A stretch of DNA of 32,896 bases from Romeriopsis navalis LEGE 11480 (GCF_015207035.1 NZ_JADEXQ010000070.1:1-32896), one strand, 5' to 3'; counted from the stretch's first letter, positions 13,834 through 23,165 are shown. Translations and numbers: made by a program. Notes: a model not told the origin generated them from the sequence alone.

Positions 13834-13854
13834 GATTCTTGGTTCGATCAAAAA

Positions 13855-13894
13855 AACAAGGGCCAGTTCCACAAAAATGGAACTGGCCCTTGTT
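13855..13894. terminator. Bidirectional terminator between convergent genes
   Basis: A perfect 17-bp stem (AACAAGGGCCAGTTCCA with its complement) has a six-base loop, an A-run before and T-rich sequence after. It serves the acyltransferase (+) and the LytR-CpsA-Psr gene (-). Confidence 0.92.
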
Positions 13895-13919
13895 GCTTGA
13901 ATGCTCAATTGGCGGGATG

Positions 13920-15431
13920 TTAGGAATCGGTTTGCTTGCGTTTCCGCAGTGCATCTTTGCCCAGTTGAATCGTCACATCGGAGGCGAGATCCCCAGTCGT
14001 TTCAATCCGTACTTCACCGAAGCCCAGGGCCTCACGAATCGCATTGGCCTTACGGCTATCGCCTTGTTGCGCCACAATTCGGGTAACGCTGAGATTTTCA
14101 TTCCAGGGTTGACCAATGCCGGTATCGGCATATCCGGCTTCACGCAGATTGCCCAGAATGTCCTGGGCCAGCTCGGGCTGTTCGGTGCCGTCTTGAATGG
14201 TAACGCGTACGCTTTCTGGTCGATCGTCACTTTCCTTCACAGTACCAAAGTTGAAATGCCGCGCCATAATGTCGTCGATGCGCGAGTAACTCGGCAACCA
14301 ATAGCTGGCATCGAATTCGCCCGGGTTACTAAACTCCCCTGGTAACATCAGCATTTGCGTATTTGAACGATTCACCTGGGCGCCATAGCCCACCAGTGCG
14401 ACTAGCTCTTCCACACTTAAGTTGGTATCGAGGTGAGACTGAATCACAGAAAGAATCTGCGGCAATCGTGTGATCGTCGCGGGGTTCAGCGCTTGCTCCA
14501 TTAAGGCACGCATGACAATCTGTTGTCGCTGAATCCGGCCAATATCACCGTACTCGTCATAGCGGAAGCGCAACAGTTGTAACACCTGATCGCCATTCAA
14601 CCGTTGCCGTCCAGCCTTCAGATTGATGTATAGGTGCTGACTGTCATCCTGATATTTCATGTCCTTGGGCACATGCACCGTAATGCCGCCGAGGGCATTG
14701 ACTAAAGCCTCCACCCCCTGGACATTGAGAATGACATAACGATCGATCCCCACTCCCCCGAGCAAGTTGCTGGCCGATCGTGCGGCCAGCGCTGGTCCCC
14801 CTTCCGCATTCGCATCATTAATTTTGCGAACGCCCACCCCTGGAATCTCGGTGCGTGTATCACGGGGAATTGATAAAACCGACAGCTTTTTATCTTCGGG
14901 ATTAAACCGAATTAACAACATCGTATCGGTAAGTCCTTCAAAGGAATTCACCAGTGAGTGATAGCCCTGATTTTGGAGTTCAGCCGGGATGTTGTCGAGG
15001 TCAGAAGACAAGACCTTGGTACCCATCACCAGAATATTCACTGGGCGAGTGAGCGCCGGCATTTTGAGGTTGCCAGTCCGCGAAATCTCGCCCTTTTTGA
15101 AAATGGATGCTTCCGCCGCCGTAAATTTCCGCTGCATCAGCGGTGTACTGGAAAGAGAAACTGCGAGTAGCGCCCCAGCAGTTGCCGACAATAAACCCAC
15201 ACCGGCCAGGCAGAGTACCAGCCAATTGACCCGACGCCCCTTTGATGTGGCTTTAGTCGTTTTTGGGGTTCTTCTGCCCATGCTGCCGTTGGTCGAATTG
15301 TTGACGGGATTTCGGACGATCGATGAGCGGGCAGATTGTGGTTGAACAGGGCGCTTGTTAGCTTTTTTCACGAGTTTCTTTCGCCAAACGAGTGAGAAGG
15401 GGGCGGTGCAACCAGAGTGGGAGTACTCCAA
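13920..15431 (-). CDS. LytR-CpsA-Psr family protein (cell wall glycopolymer transferase)
   Basis: The product is 503 aa from a TTG at 15431; the ATG at 15281 (residue 51) is an alternative that keeps all domains. A basic N-terminus leads to one membrane helix (about 68-92, WLVLCLAGVGLLSATAGALL). The LytR_cpsA_psr domain follows (about 125-300) with conserved arginines in SIPRDTRTEIPG and in LRFRYDEYGDIGRIQRQQ. A LytR_C domain lies at the C-terminus (about 405-495). Members transfer lipid-linked glycopolymers to peptidoglycan on the outer face of the inner membrane. The substrate in cyanobacteria is not settled. Confidence 0.9.
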   Translation of the reverse strand: MEYSHSGCTAPFSLVWRKKLVKKANKRPVQPQSARSSIVRNPVNNSTNGSMGRRTPKTTKATSKGRRVNWLVLCLAGVGLLSATAGALLAVSLSSTPLMQRKFTAAEASIFKKGEISRTGNLKMPALTRPVNILVMGTKVLSSDLDNIPAELQNQGYHSLVNSFEGLTDTMLLIRFNPEDKKLSVLSIPRDTRTEIPGVGVRKINDANAEGGPALAARSASNLLGGVGIDRYVILNVQGVEALVNALGGITVHVPKDMKYQDDSQHLYINLKAGRQRLNGDQVLQLLRFRYDEYGDIGRIQRQQIVMRALMEQALNPATITRLPQILSVIQSHLDTNLSVEELVALVGYGAQVNRSNTQMLMLPGEFSNPGEFDASYWLPSYSRIDDIMARHFNFGTVKESDDRPESVRVTIQDGTEQPELAQDILGNLREAGYADTGIGQPWNENLSVTRIVAQQGDSRKANAIREALGFGEVRIETTGDLASDVTIQLGKDALRKRKQTDS

Positions 15432-15751
15432 CTAAATCGGAATAATGATCCGGATTATATGTTGTCACTGCTGTGGTAGAGACCCCAAATATAGGTCATC
15501 TTGTCGGTGATGGCAGACAAATAACGCTAAGTGTTGGGAAACGGTATCAAAATTTTAGAGGCTTATCCGTAAAATCTGACAATCTTTTTTCCCTAATTGC
15601 AATCTTTCCGCCTAGCGATGGCCCCACCATTAATTTGCCACGACTTAATTGATCGCGGCTCATACGGGTCTTCCGGAAGCTACAGGAACACCAATGGCCT
15701 ATTGGCGAGGCTTCTGGTCGGTGCATAATGAAATAATAAATAGTTGGCTGG
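15432..15751. other. Intergenic stretch, no gene seen
   Basis: About 320 bases lie between the start of the LytR-CpsA-Psr gene and the end of the histidine kinase gene, both on the minus strand. It should hold the promoter of the former. A short palindrome (CTTCCGGAAG) lies near 15670. I see no coding frame. Confidence 0.55.
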
Positions 15752-17497
15752 TTAGGCTTTTGCCGCGTCCAGTGCGAGCGGGAGGGTCACGGTGAATCTT
15801 GTTTCATGATCCGATTTGCCTTCACACGGCTCGCTTGTTGCTGTGACATCACCATTCAGGTGCTGGAGTAGACTCTTAACCAGCGCAAGCCCTAGCCCAG
15901 TACCCGGTACAGCTTGCTGGGTCATGCCTTGACAGCGGCGGAATTTATCGAAGATTAAGGGCAATTCATCGGCCTCAATGCCGACCCCGAAATTCGTTAC
16001 CTGAATCACGACACTGTGATGATCCGGTTGCGATACATTGATACTGATCGCGGTGCTGGGATCAGCGTACTTACCCGCATTGGTAATCAGTTCAAGCAGA
16101 ATTCGCTTGACACTAGCTGCATCGGTTGATAACTGTGGCAGTTCGGGTGGAATTTTCAGATCTAAAGTTAATCCCTTCATGCCCCAACGCTGGTCGAAGG
16201 ACGAGCGCAGATTCTCGAACATTTCTGGTAAGTGAACTTCCTGGACTTGCATTGCGACCTGCTTCGTTTCCAATTCTTGCAATGCTAGTAAGTCATTGAC
16301 CAGGCTGGTTTCTTGGGCGCATTGCTTCTCGAGAATTTCAAGATAGCGACTGCGCTTCTCTTCCGGTAGGCTTGCTTCCCGGAGCATCCGAATCGCCATC
16401 ATCATGCTGGTCAAAGGCGTCCGCAGCTCATGACTCAACGTGCTGAGAAACTCATCCATGCGCTGGTTCATTTCGCGCAACTTTTCGATTTGCTTGCGCG
16501 TGATTTCATACAGCTTGGCTTGTAATTCGAGACTTTGCTGCAACTGAGCCGTGCGTTCTTCGACCAGCGACTCTACCTGACGCAGGGTTTCCGTTTGCAA
16601 AACGGCGGAACTTAATTGTGCTGCGAGTAATTCGAGTAGCTCAACTTCTTCAATCTGCCATTCATAATCTTGGCTCTTTTGAACGGTCAAAAAGCCCAAC
16701 ACCTTATTCTTACTTTCCAAAGGCACCATCAGCAGCGATGGCATGGACTTGGGTGATAATAATGGTGCGGTTTCTGGCTTCTTCAACGTTTCGGCAAACT
16801 GCTCGGCCTGGTTGAAGAGCAATGCCTGAGAGCCACCGGTCATCGCATGTTGGCAGAGGCCACAATCGGATATCCAGAAAGATTGACCGGGAACTACGCC
16901 GTTATGTCCGCTTGACGTCGCGGGTGCGGTATTCTCCTCGACTTCTGTGGGAAAGCGGGACCATTTTGCATCAATGATGACGCGGGCCTTGGGAATGCGT
17001 TCGCTCGATCGAATACTGTGTCGGGGATCCCAAAAACGAATCCGCAGCACCATGGCTTGGTCAACATTCAGAACTTGCGCTGTCCCCTCAGCCGCAATTT
17101 TGAGAATCTCGGATAGTTCGGTGGAATTCTGAATCGCCATCGTTAAGCGACGGATCAAGGCTTGATATTTGGCTTGTCGCTCGACTTGGTTATGCAAGCT
17201 CGCCACAAGTTCCTGGTCCTTATCTGGCCGGGTCAAACCTTCACTCGTGACGATCGGTTCAATAACGCTGGTGTCGTAAGGGGACATTTTCAGGGGCACT
17301 TGACTATCAGTGGAATGACTATCATCAGAAGCAAAATCTAGCGATACATGATTTGGTTCAGCGGCATGCTCCATGGGAGTCACCGATGACTGATCTTGAG
17401 ATTCCGCTGAGAAGGGCGAAACGTTCACTTGCATCCTGGTATTTTGCCAAATAAATGTCGATTTAAGTAGTGGTTGATGTACCTCGTTGGAGACCAT
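15752..17497 (-). CDS. GAF-domain sensor histidine kinase
   Basis: The product is 581 aa; the first ATG is used, Met22 is possible. About 95 residues of disordered polar sequence precede a GAF domain (about 120-300) with a Cys pair in DCGLCQHA. A coiled-coil linker (300-350) leads to HisKA with phospho-acceptor His356 in LSHELRTPLTS and a HATPase_c domain whose G2 box is GTGLGLALVKSLL (about 545). There is no transmembrane segment, so it is cytoplasmic. No response regulator is adjacent. The GAF may bind a tetrapyrrole, a cyclic nucleotide or nothing; no canonical bilin-Cys context is evident. Confidence 0.9.
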   Translation of the reverse strand: MVSNEVHQPLLKSTFIWQNTRMQVNVSPFSAESQDQSSVTPMEHAAEPNHVSLDFASDDSHSTDSQVPLKMSPYDTSVIEPIVTSEGLTRPDKDQELVASLHNQVERQAKYQALIRRLTMAIQNSTELSEILKIAAEGTAQVLNVDQAMVLRIRFWDPRHSIRSSERIPKARVIIDAKWSRFPTEVEENTAPATSSGHNGVVPGQSFWISDCGLCQHAMTGGSQALLFNQAEQFAETLKKPETAPLLSPKSMPSLLMVPLESKNKVLGFLTVQKSQDYEWQIEEVELLELLAAQLSSAVLQTETLRQVESLVEERTAQLQQSLELQAKLYEITRKQIEKLREMNQRMDEFLSTLSHELRTPLTSMMMAIRMLREASLPEEKRSRYLEILEKQCAQETSLVNDLLALQELETKQVAMQVQEVHLPEMFENLRSSFDQRWGMKGLTLDLKIPPELPQLSTDAASVKRILLELITNAGKYADPSTAISINVSQPDHHSVVIQVTNFGVGIEADELPLIFDKFRRCQGMTQQAVPGTGLGLALVKSLLQHLNGDVTATSEPCEGKSDHETRFTVTLPLALDAAKA

Positions 17498-17976
17498 CGC
17501 ACAATACCCTTACCGGGGGAGAGACCACGTCACCATTCGGTTGGAAACAGTAATTACACGGAAAAATATTCCAGTTAACTGTTTGCTTTAAACGATGTGA
17601 GCAATGTACCTCTAAGGTTACCGTGTTCACTCCGTATGCGTATCCGTAATTTCCCTACGATCTTGGGATTTTGATCGGATAAATCTGAGTCCTAACAAAT
17701 CAACAATGGGTAATAGGTTACACGATCGACTACGGAATGAACCGATGAAATATGCGTAATTCAGATACTCTAGTTCGTGGCAGTGGTGTGAGGTTAAATC
17801 GGGGATTCGTGTGATTAAGTGTCTGCAATGTGCAGTTTCCGAATTTCCTACTATCATGTGGCGGCACTGGCGCTGTGCACTGATTGGTTGAGAATGTTTC
17901 GGCCGACTGGATAGTGTAGTACGCTTGAACGTACAGCGTTCTCGCCTTGAAACGCCCCACCCCTATTTTCCGCGTC
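17498..17976. other. Divergent intergenic region, no gene seen
   Basis: The 479 bases lie between the divergent histidine kinase and HerA-like genes. Two overlapping minus-strand frames are open but have un-protein-like composition. I take this as a promoter region for both neighbours. Confidence 0.55.
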
Positions 17977-19653
17977 ATGAATTCCAAGACTTTAAATTAT
18001 GTAGTCGGTACGGTGAAGGGTCCGGGGGAAACGGGTAATCAGTATGTGTTTATTACCTCAGATAACCGTCATGCCCGGATCGGTGAGTATGTCTACTATG
18101 AGGTGCGCGATGGTAAAGCCGATCGCCGGATCTTGGGCAAGGTTTCTGCCCTGCGCTTGATTGATCATTTACCCGATCGACTGTTTGCGGATGCGGAGAT
18201 TAGTCCCCAAGCGATTGCGTCGCTCATTGGCATGACCCATGACAATCCGGAAATTTATGAAGTCGCGGTCGATGTGATTGGCTACTTTGATAAGAATTTA
18301 GGCTTTATGAATCCGCGTAAATCACCGGACCCTGGCGCACGGGTGTTTCTGGCGGATGACGTGATGTTGCAAAATGCGCTGAATCGTAAGTTGCCTGGTG
18401 ACTTGGGTTCGGCGGAGATCGGTTCCCTGCTGCTGCGGGAAATGGGCGCAGTGCCAGTGGCGCTAGATGTGAAGGAGTTGGTCAGTACCCATATGGCGAT
18501 TTTGGCGGGGACCGGATCAGGTAAGTCCTACACGGCAGGGGTGTTGATTGAGGAATTGCTGCGTCCTTATAATCGGGCGGCAGTGCTAATTCTGGATCCT
18601 CATGGGGAGTATCACACGCTGAGTGAGATTCAGGGGCATGAAGATTTCTTTGGGGAAGATGGCTATGCGCCTCAGGTGCGGGTGATTTCGCCGGATGAAA
18701 TTCGGATTCGCATGTCATCGTTGGATTATTACGACATGCTGACGCTGTTGCCCCAGACGACGGAGCGTCAGCAGGCAATTTTAGATAAAGGGTTTCAGAT
18801 TTTAGGCAAGCATCGATCGGGCCATCGCTGGAATGTGCAGGATTTAATTGCCGCAGTGAATGAGGCGGATACGAAGGTTGATGATGATGGGAATGAAACT
18901 GTCGGATCTTCGGCCCAGGCCTTGGAATGGAAGTTGCAGAAGTTGGAACGATCGCGCTATTTCCATGCGTTTGAGCACTCGATTTCGCCACGTGAGTTGT
19001 TTGAGCCGGGGAAGGTGACGATTCTCCAGATGAACGAGATTAGTCAAGAAGAGCAGCAGGTGATCTGTACGGCGGTGCTGCGGCAAGCCAATCATGCACG
19101 GATGGCGACCCACCGGGGCCAGACGGATGAAATGGATGAGAACCATTTGCCCTATCCGGTGTTTATTTTGCTGGAGGAGGCGCACCGCTTTGCCCCGGCC
19201 CATGAGCCGTCGCGTTGTAAGCAGGTGTTGCGAACGATTCTGAGTGAGGGACGGAAATTTGGAATTGGGATTGGGCTGATTACCCAGCGGCCGGGCAAGA
19301 TTGACTCAGATGTCCTGTCGCAATGTATGAGTCAGTTCATCATGCGGATTATTAACCCGGTGGACCAGGAGAGTCTGAAACATGGGGTGGAAGCTGCAGG
19401 GCGCGATTTGCTCAAAGAATTACCGGCTTTGACCAAGGGGCAAGTGATTGTGTCCGGCGCCTGTGTGAATTCGCCGGTCTTATGTAAGGTGCGTACCCGC
19501 TTGACTCAGCATGGCGGTGAGACATTGAATGCGCCCGAAATGTGGCAAAAGCATTTTCAAGGACATCAGATTCAGGCACGAAAGATTGAAGAAGCGCCAG
19601 TATCAATGCCGAAGAAGCCGGTACGCGTGGGGCGCGGGCGCAGTGTGGATTAG
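17977..19653 (+). CDS. HerA-like (DUF87/HAS-barrel) hexameric ATPase
   Basis: The product is 558 aa from ATG 17977, preferred to TTG 17947 because the HAS barrel (VVGTVKGPGETGNQYVFITS) begins directly after it. Walker A is GTGSGKS (about 178-184) and Walker B is VFILLEEAHRFAP, followed by an arginine-bearing segment (SEGRKFGIGIGLITQRPGKI). HerA-FtsK family members translocate along DNA as hexamers and in archaea act with the NurA nuclease in end resection. No NurA-like gene or anti-phage partner is next to it here, so it may be a stand-alone housekeeping ATPase. Confidence 0.88.
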   Translation: MNSKTLNYVVGTVKGPGETGNQYVFITSDNRHARIGEYVYYEVRDGKADRRILGKVSALRLIDHLPDRLFADAEISPQAIASLIGMTHDNPEIYEVAVDVIGYFDKNLGFMNPRKSPDPGARVFLADDVMLQNALNRKLPGDLGSAEIGSLLLREMGAVPVALDVKELVSTHMAILAGTGSGKSYTAGVLIEELLRPYNRAAVLILDPHGEYHTLSEIQGHEDFFGEDGYAPQVRVISPDEIRIRMSSLDYYDMLTLLPQTTERQQAILDKGFQILGKHRSGHRWNVQDLIAAVNEADTKVDDDGNETVGSSAQALEWKLQKLERSRYFHAFEHSISPRELFEPGKVTILQMNEISQEEQQVICTAVLRQANHARMATHRGQTDEMDENHLPYPVFILLEEAHRFAPAHEPSRCKQVLRTILSEGRKFGIGIGLITQRPGKIDSDVLSQCMSQFIMRIINPVDQESLKHGVEAAGRDLLKELPALTKGQVIVSGACVNSPVLCKVRTRLTQHGGETLNAPEMWQKHFQGHQIQARKIEEAPVSMPKKPVRVGRGRSVD

Positions 19654-19691
19654 TCGTGAACTTTGGTCCGCAGGCCCAGATAATTTGACGT

Positions 19692-19719
19692 TTGTCGCCC
19701 TCGAGTTTTTGGCTAGAAT
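19692..19719 (+). promoter_or_regulatory. Candidate promoter of a leaderless gene
   Basis: TTGTCG, a 16-base spacer and TAGAAT end six bases before the ATG at 19726, so transcription would begin at or next to the start codon. There is no Shine-Dalgarno sequence. Confidence 0.4.
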
Positions 19720-19725
19720 AGCGAT

Positions 19726-20268
19726 ATGAATACAGAAGAACTACTCAAGGCGATCCTGGACGAAATGCGATCGCCCCATCGGTCTCCCGTTACGTTAGGG
19801 TTTGGTCATCCGCCGAAACCCCGTTATATCTATGCCAATCGTCAGTATAGTGATTGCCTTTGGTACTTCTGGAATGGGGCAAAAAGTGAGCATGAACCGA
19901 TCGCGCATCAAGCCCTAACGGGTCTAATTGAAAAGCTGGAAATTGAAACCAAGGAATTTCGCGGTAAGCCTGATCCGAAGGTGAATTTATCAATCCGAGC
20001 CGATCGTCCGTACATTATCCAAGCGGGATTCGATACGCTGTTTGCCAAAGGCTTGCTCTATACCTTGTCTCGCTTACCAGCCGAAGCGTTTCGCCAACCA
20101 GTGACGATCGCTGTTGAACCCGGTGAGACGGAGCAGGTGTTGTTCTGCCGCATCTACAATCCCAGCACCGGAAAATCTGTTTATGCGCCCTATCCCGATG
20201 AAGTCGATTGGGTGGCAGTCAGCCAACGGGCGATCGATAAGATCCAAACAGCTCAGGCGACTGGATAG
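19726..20268 (+). CDS. Conserved-looking unknown protein, 180 aa
   Basis: The product is a soluble alpha/beta protein with no signal peptide or transmembrane helix. Well-formed segments include PPKPRYIYANRQYSDCLWYF, LNGLIEKLE-type helices, and a C-terminal beta region (VTIAVEPGETEQVLFCRIYN). I do not recognise a family. Base composition matches the flanking core genes, and the gene sits between HerA and DAHP synthase with its own candidate promoter and terminator, so it is probably a resident cyanobacterial gene. Confidence 0.75.
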   Translation: MNTEELLKAILDEMRSPHRSPVTLGFGHPPKPRYIYANRQYSDCLWYFWNGAKSEHEPIAHQALTGLIEKLEIETKEFRGKPDPKVNLSIRADRPYIIQAGFDTLFAKGLLYTLSRLPAEAFRQPVTIAVEPGETEQVLFCRIYNPSTGKSVYAPYPDEVDWVAVSQRAIDKIQTAQATG

Positions 20269-20280
20269 TAGCCTGAGCTG
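20249..20280. terminator. Stem-loop overlapping the end of the 180-aa gene
   Basis: CAGCTCAGGC pairs perfectly with GCCTGAGCTG across 12 bases that include the stop codon (20266-20268). It lies between convergent genes. There is no strong T-run. Confidence 0.65.
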
Positions 20281-20323
20281 TTAGCGTCATGACATCTTTG
20301 AATGTCAGATGTTAGTTGGGGGC

Positions 20324-21409
20324 TTAAACGGCGATCGGACTGCGAACGATTGTTGCTAAGGAGTGCAACATCTCGGTCGTTGTCTCAAAACTCACGCAAG
20401 CATCAGTCACACTCTGACCATAGGTGAGGCAGTCTAATACCGACTTACCCTCGGGGATTTTGTCTAACTTGGGTAACGACTGATTGCCTTCGACTAAGTG
20501 ACTCTCGATCATCACGCCCATCAAATTCACGGAGCCTTGACCAGCTTGCTCCACGAGATCTTGAATGACGATCGGTTGACGGCGATAGTCTTTGTTTGTG
20601 TTGCCGTGGCTGCAATCAACCATGACGCGTGTTGCTTGGCCATTTTTACTCAGTGCGGATGAGGCGCTGTCCAAATTTTCACGATCGTAATTCGGGCCAC
20701 CTTTGCCGCCGCGCATGACCAAATGACAATCGGCATTGCCTGTAGTTTTGACAATGCTGGCGAGTCCCTCACGGTTGATCCCCAGGAAGTGGTGGGGATG
20801 ACTGGCCGACAACATGGCATGGATGGCGATCGTAAACCCACCATCGGTGCCGTTCTTAAAGCCCACTGGCATCGACAGACCAGATGCCATCTCGCGGTGA
20901 GTTTGGCTTTCGGTGGTCCGCGCACCGATCGCCGTCCAGGAAATTAAGTCGGCAATATATTGTGGCGTAATCGGATCCAATAGCTCTGTGGCACAGGGCA
21001 TCCCCATTTCCGCTAGCTCGCGCAGCAACCCCCGCGCTGTGCGTAACCCCGTGTTGATGTCGTAGGTGTTATCCAAGTGGGGATCGTTAATTAAGCCTTT
21101 CCAGCCAGTGGTGGTGCGGGGCTTCTCAAAGTACACCCGCATCACAATTTCGAGTTTGTCGCCTAAGGCTTCCCGCAAGGGCAGCAGCTTTTTGCCGTAT
21201 TCCAGTGCCGCATTGACGTCATGCACGGAGCAGGGGCCAACGATCACGAGTAGTCGCTCATCTTCATTGCGCAGGATTTTGCGAATCCGATCGCGCGTTT
21301 CAGCGACCAAGTTCGCGGCTTTCTCAGACAGCGGCAATTCCGCCTTCAAACTAGCGGGGGTCATTAATGCACGCGTCTCAACAACGTGAAGGTCATTTGT
21401 TCTTTGCAT
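20324..21409 (-). CDS. aroF: 3-deoxy-7-phosphoheptulonate (DAHP) synthase, class I
   Basis: The product is 361 aa from ATG 21409 (MQRTNDLHVVETRALMTPAS), which matches the usual N-terminus of the AroF/AroG/AroH type; in-frame starts at 21427 and 21448 are weaker. Family blocks are present: VGPCSVHDVNAALEYGKKL, RVYFEKPRTTTGWKGLINDP and SVNLMGVMIESHLVEGNQ. The enzyme condenses phosphoenolpyruvate with erythrose 4-phosphate at the entry to the shikimate pathway in the cytoplasm, with a divalent metal. The feedback specificity (Phe, Tyr or Trp) is not evident, so the aroF label is provisional. Confidence 0.93.
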   Translation of the reverse strand: MQRTNDLHVVETRALMTPASLKAELPLSEKAANLVAETRDRIRKILRNEDERLLVIVGPCSVHDVNAALEYGKKLLPLREALGDKLEIVMRVYFEKPRTTTGWKGLINDPHLDNTYDINTGLRTARGLLRELAEMGMPCATELLDPITPQYIADLISWTAIGARTTESQTHREMASGLSMPVGFKNGTDGGFTIAIHAMLSASHPHHFLGINREGLASIVKTTGNADCHLVMRGGKGGPNYDRENLDSASSALSKNGQATRVMVDCSHGNTNKDYRRQPIVIQDLVEQAGQGSVNLMGVMIESHLVEGNQSLPKLDKIPEGKSVLDCLTYGQSVTDACVSFETTTEMLHSLATIVRSPIAV

Positions 21410-21497
21410 AGGAGGGGTGGTTATCATCAAGCAGTTTAAAGACAACACTGCCCCGTCAGACTTTTGGGCTTACGACAGCAGCTGATTTACACGACTG

Positions 21498-21523
21498 GGT
21501 TGCAAAATAGCTCAGGTGCAACC
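21498..21523 (-). promoter_or_regulatory. 7-bp inverted repeat in the DAHP synthase leader region
   Basis: GGTTGCA and TGCAACC are separated by 12 bases, about 90 bases upstream of the start. It could be an operator or leader hairpin. No leader peptide is evident. Confidence 0.3.
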
Positions 21524-21650
21524 TTTAATCAATCTAGCAGGCGACTTAACGCTCTCGCTAGCCACTTCGCCTGAACTGTAGATTTACTACCAATTTTGCT
21601 GACATCATTTTTTGTCTGAACTGCCTCATTTCAAAACAGAATTCCTACAC

Positions 21651-21681
21651 TTGCGAAGATCCGGAGGACTACTGCTACAAT
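21651..21681 (+). promoter_or_regulatory. rpsN promoter, extended -10 type
   Basis: TGC-TACAAT (-10 at 21676-21681, with the TGn extension) is preceded by TTGCGA at 21651-21656 with a long 19-base spacer. It leaves a leader of about 55 bases before the rpsN ATG. Confidence 0.5.
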
Positions 21682-21743
21682 GGAAAACGCTGTGATTTTT
21701 TCAGCAAAATTAATCTTCAAACAAATGGGTAAAGACGCATTCA

Positions 21744-22046
21744 ATGGCTAAGAAAGCAATGATCCAGCGCGAACGGAAGCGCGAGAAAATGGTTGCAAAG
21801 TACGCAGCGAAGCGTGCAGCACTGAAAGAAGCATTTGATAAGACTTCGGATCCAAGCCAGAAGCTTGAAATTCATCGCCAGATTCAGCGCTTGCCGCGCA
21901 ACAGTGCGCCTTCCCGTCTGCACAACCGTTGCTGGATGACTGGCCGTCCGCACTCTGTTTATCGTGATTTTGGTCTATCGCGCCACGTCATTCGTGAAAT
22001 GGCTCACGAAGGTTTACTACCGGGCGTTGTCAAGTCCAGCTGGTAG
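21744..22046 (+). CDS. rpsN: 30S ribosomal protein S14
   Basis: The 100-aa protein is of the long zinc-independent S14 type: [20 protein letters not shown] at the start, [20 protein letters not shown] in the middle and [17 protein letters not shown] at the end. It lacks the CxxC zinc ribbons of the short form. S14 binds 16S rRNA in the head of the small subunit. As is common in cyanobacteria, the gene is monocistronic, outside the S10-spc cluster, with its own promoter and a downstream terminator. Confidence 0.98.
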   Translation: MAKKAMIQRERKREKMVAKYAAKRAALKEAFDKTSDPSQKLEIHRQIQRLPRNSAPSRLHNRCWMTGRPHSVYRDFGLSRHVIREMAHEGLLPGVVKSSW

Positions 22047-22166
22047 GTTGAAAAATCATGACGCCAAGCCAATTGGGGTTTGGCTGAATTGGTTTGGAGG
22101 GTAGAAAGATTCTGTGGAGAGTCGGTCTACCCTAATTTTTTGGTAATTTCGGATGGTTAATCGAAA

Positions 22167-22210
22167 AAAGAACCCCTCAGATGGATTTTGGTCATCTGAG
22201 GGGTTCTTTT
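22167..22210. terminator. Strong rho-independent terminator after rpsN
   Basis: AAAGAACCCCTCAGATG pairs with CATCTGAGGGGTTCTTT across nine bases, with A-run before and T-run after. It probably acts in both directions for rpsN and the 134-aa gene. Confidence 0.95.
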
Positions 22211-22236
22211 AGTTAATCAATTGGGTTTACGCTGCT

Positions 22237-22641
22237 TTAACTTAACGAGCCATCTGACTGTCCACAACAGCGGCTATCGATCCCAATACTTTCCATTACC
22301 AATGCGCTTACTGCATTGGCGACGGTAAAGTTGCCAAAAAAGCTTTTAGAAAAGTCATAATTCTCTAGCTCTGTCACGAGTGCCATGACGAGTGTGATCA
22401 TGTCCGTCTCGCCTTCAATTCGCTGTCGCACATAAATTTGCGAGGCGCGCTGGGCAATATCGGCGTTCACCGCTTCCGGGATAAACTCTTCATCGAGCCA
22501 TTTATGGAGACTTTCCCGCAACCACTCGCCTTCTTGCTCTGGCTGATCCGCGATCGGCAATGCAACATTTGGAATAATATTTGGAATGTCCGAATCAGAT
22601 TGAGTCATGCTGCTGGCCAAATTCCCATGAGCTTGGAGCAT
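22237..22641 (-). CDS. Conserved-looking unknown acidic protein, 134 aa
   Basis: The product is soluble and acidic, with a variable N-terminus (Met12 at 22608 is a possible start), then a helical domain: EGEWLRESLHKWLDEEFIPE, QIYVRQRIEGETDMITLVMA, TELENYDFSKSFFGNFTVAN. I have an impression of similar proteins in many cyanobacteria, without function. It is divergent from the cyclotransferase-like gene, with 68 bases between starts. No motif suggests catalysis. Confidence 0.7.
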   Translation of the reverse strand: MLQAHGNLASSMTQSDSDIPNIIPNVALPIADQPEQEGEWLRESLHKWLDEEFIPEAVNADIAQRASQIYVRQRIEGETDMITLVMALVTELENYDFSKSFFGNFTVANAVSALVMESIGIDSRCCGQSDGSLS

Positions 22642-22709
22642 TGATTAATAGCAATCCAAACTATAGCAGGATCAAACGGCGATTAACCGTTACAAAATGC
22701 AACTAGCTT

Positions 22710-23165
22710 ATGCACTTTTATTTCGCCTATGGTTCAAATCTTGATCAAGCTCAAATGTGCCGCCGTTGTCCTGGCTCAAAGCTCGTGGGTGCTGGGGCTT
22801 TAGCCAAGCATCGTTTGGACTTTACCCGCTACTCAAAACACTGGCAAGGTGGCGTTGCGGATGTCGTGCCGGATGTCACCCAGGAAGTCTGGGGATTGAT
22901 CTATCATCTCAGTGCGAATGATCTGGGATTGTTGGATGGCTATGAAAGTTATCCGATGGGTTACGATCGCACCCAAGTCACCGTCAAAATTGCGGACCAT
23001 TCATGGCTCGAATCAGTTTGGGTCTACCAAGTGGCCAAAAAAAAGTCCTTTATGCCACCGCACTCGAAATATCTGGGGATTATCCAATCAGCCGCCGAGC
23101 AGTGGAATTTTCCGGTTCACTATCGCCGCCACCTTGACCAGATTGAAAAGGCCACTCATGGGTGA
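22710..23165 (+). CDS. Gamma-glutamylcyclotransferase-like (AIG2/GGCT) protein
   Basis: The product is 151 aa. It starts with MHFYFAYGSNLD, the YGSN substrate loop of the GGCT-like fold (7-10). Glu79 in LDGYESYP is the expected catalytic acid. Length matches the family. Members release 5-oxoproline from gamma-glutamyl amines or amino acids in the cytosol; the true substrate cannot be read from sequence. It is followed by about 950 bases of non-coding and decayed sequence. Confidence 0.85.
   Translation: MHFYFAYGSNLDQAQMCRRCPGSKLVGAGALAKHRLDFTRYSKHWQGGVADVVPDVTQEVWGLIYHLSANDLGLLDGYESYPMGYDRTQVTVKIADHSWLESVWVYQVAKKKSFMPPHSKYLGIIQSAAEQWNFPVHYRRHLDQIEKATHG

Noticed and set aside
13839-14345. 168-aa plus-strand frame opposite the LytR-CpsA-Psr gene
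   Set aside because: It is antisense to a well-supported gene and begins inside the terminator hairpin.
17627-17987. Two minus-strand frames between the histidine kinase and HerA genes
   Set aside because: They overlap each other and the HerA start, with composition unlike neighbouring proteins.
18482-18991. 169-aa minus-strand frame inside the HerA-like gene
   Set aside because: It is antisense to conserved ATPase motifs, with Pro/Ser/His-rich shadow composition.
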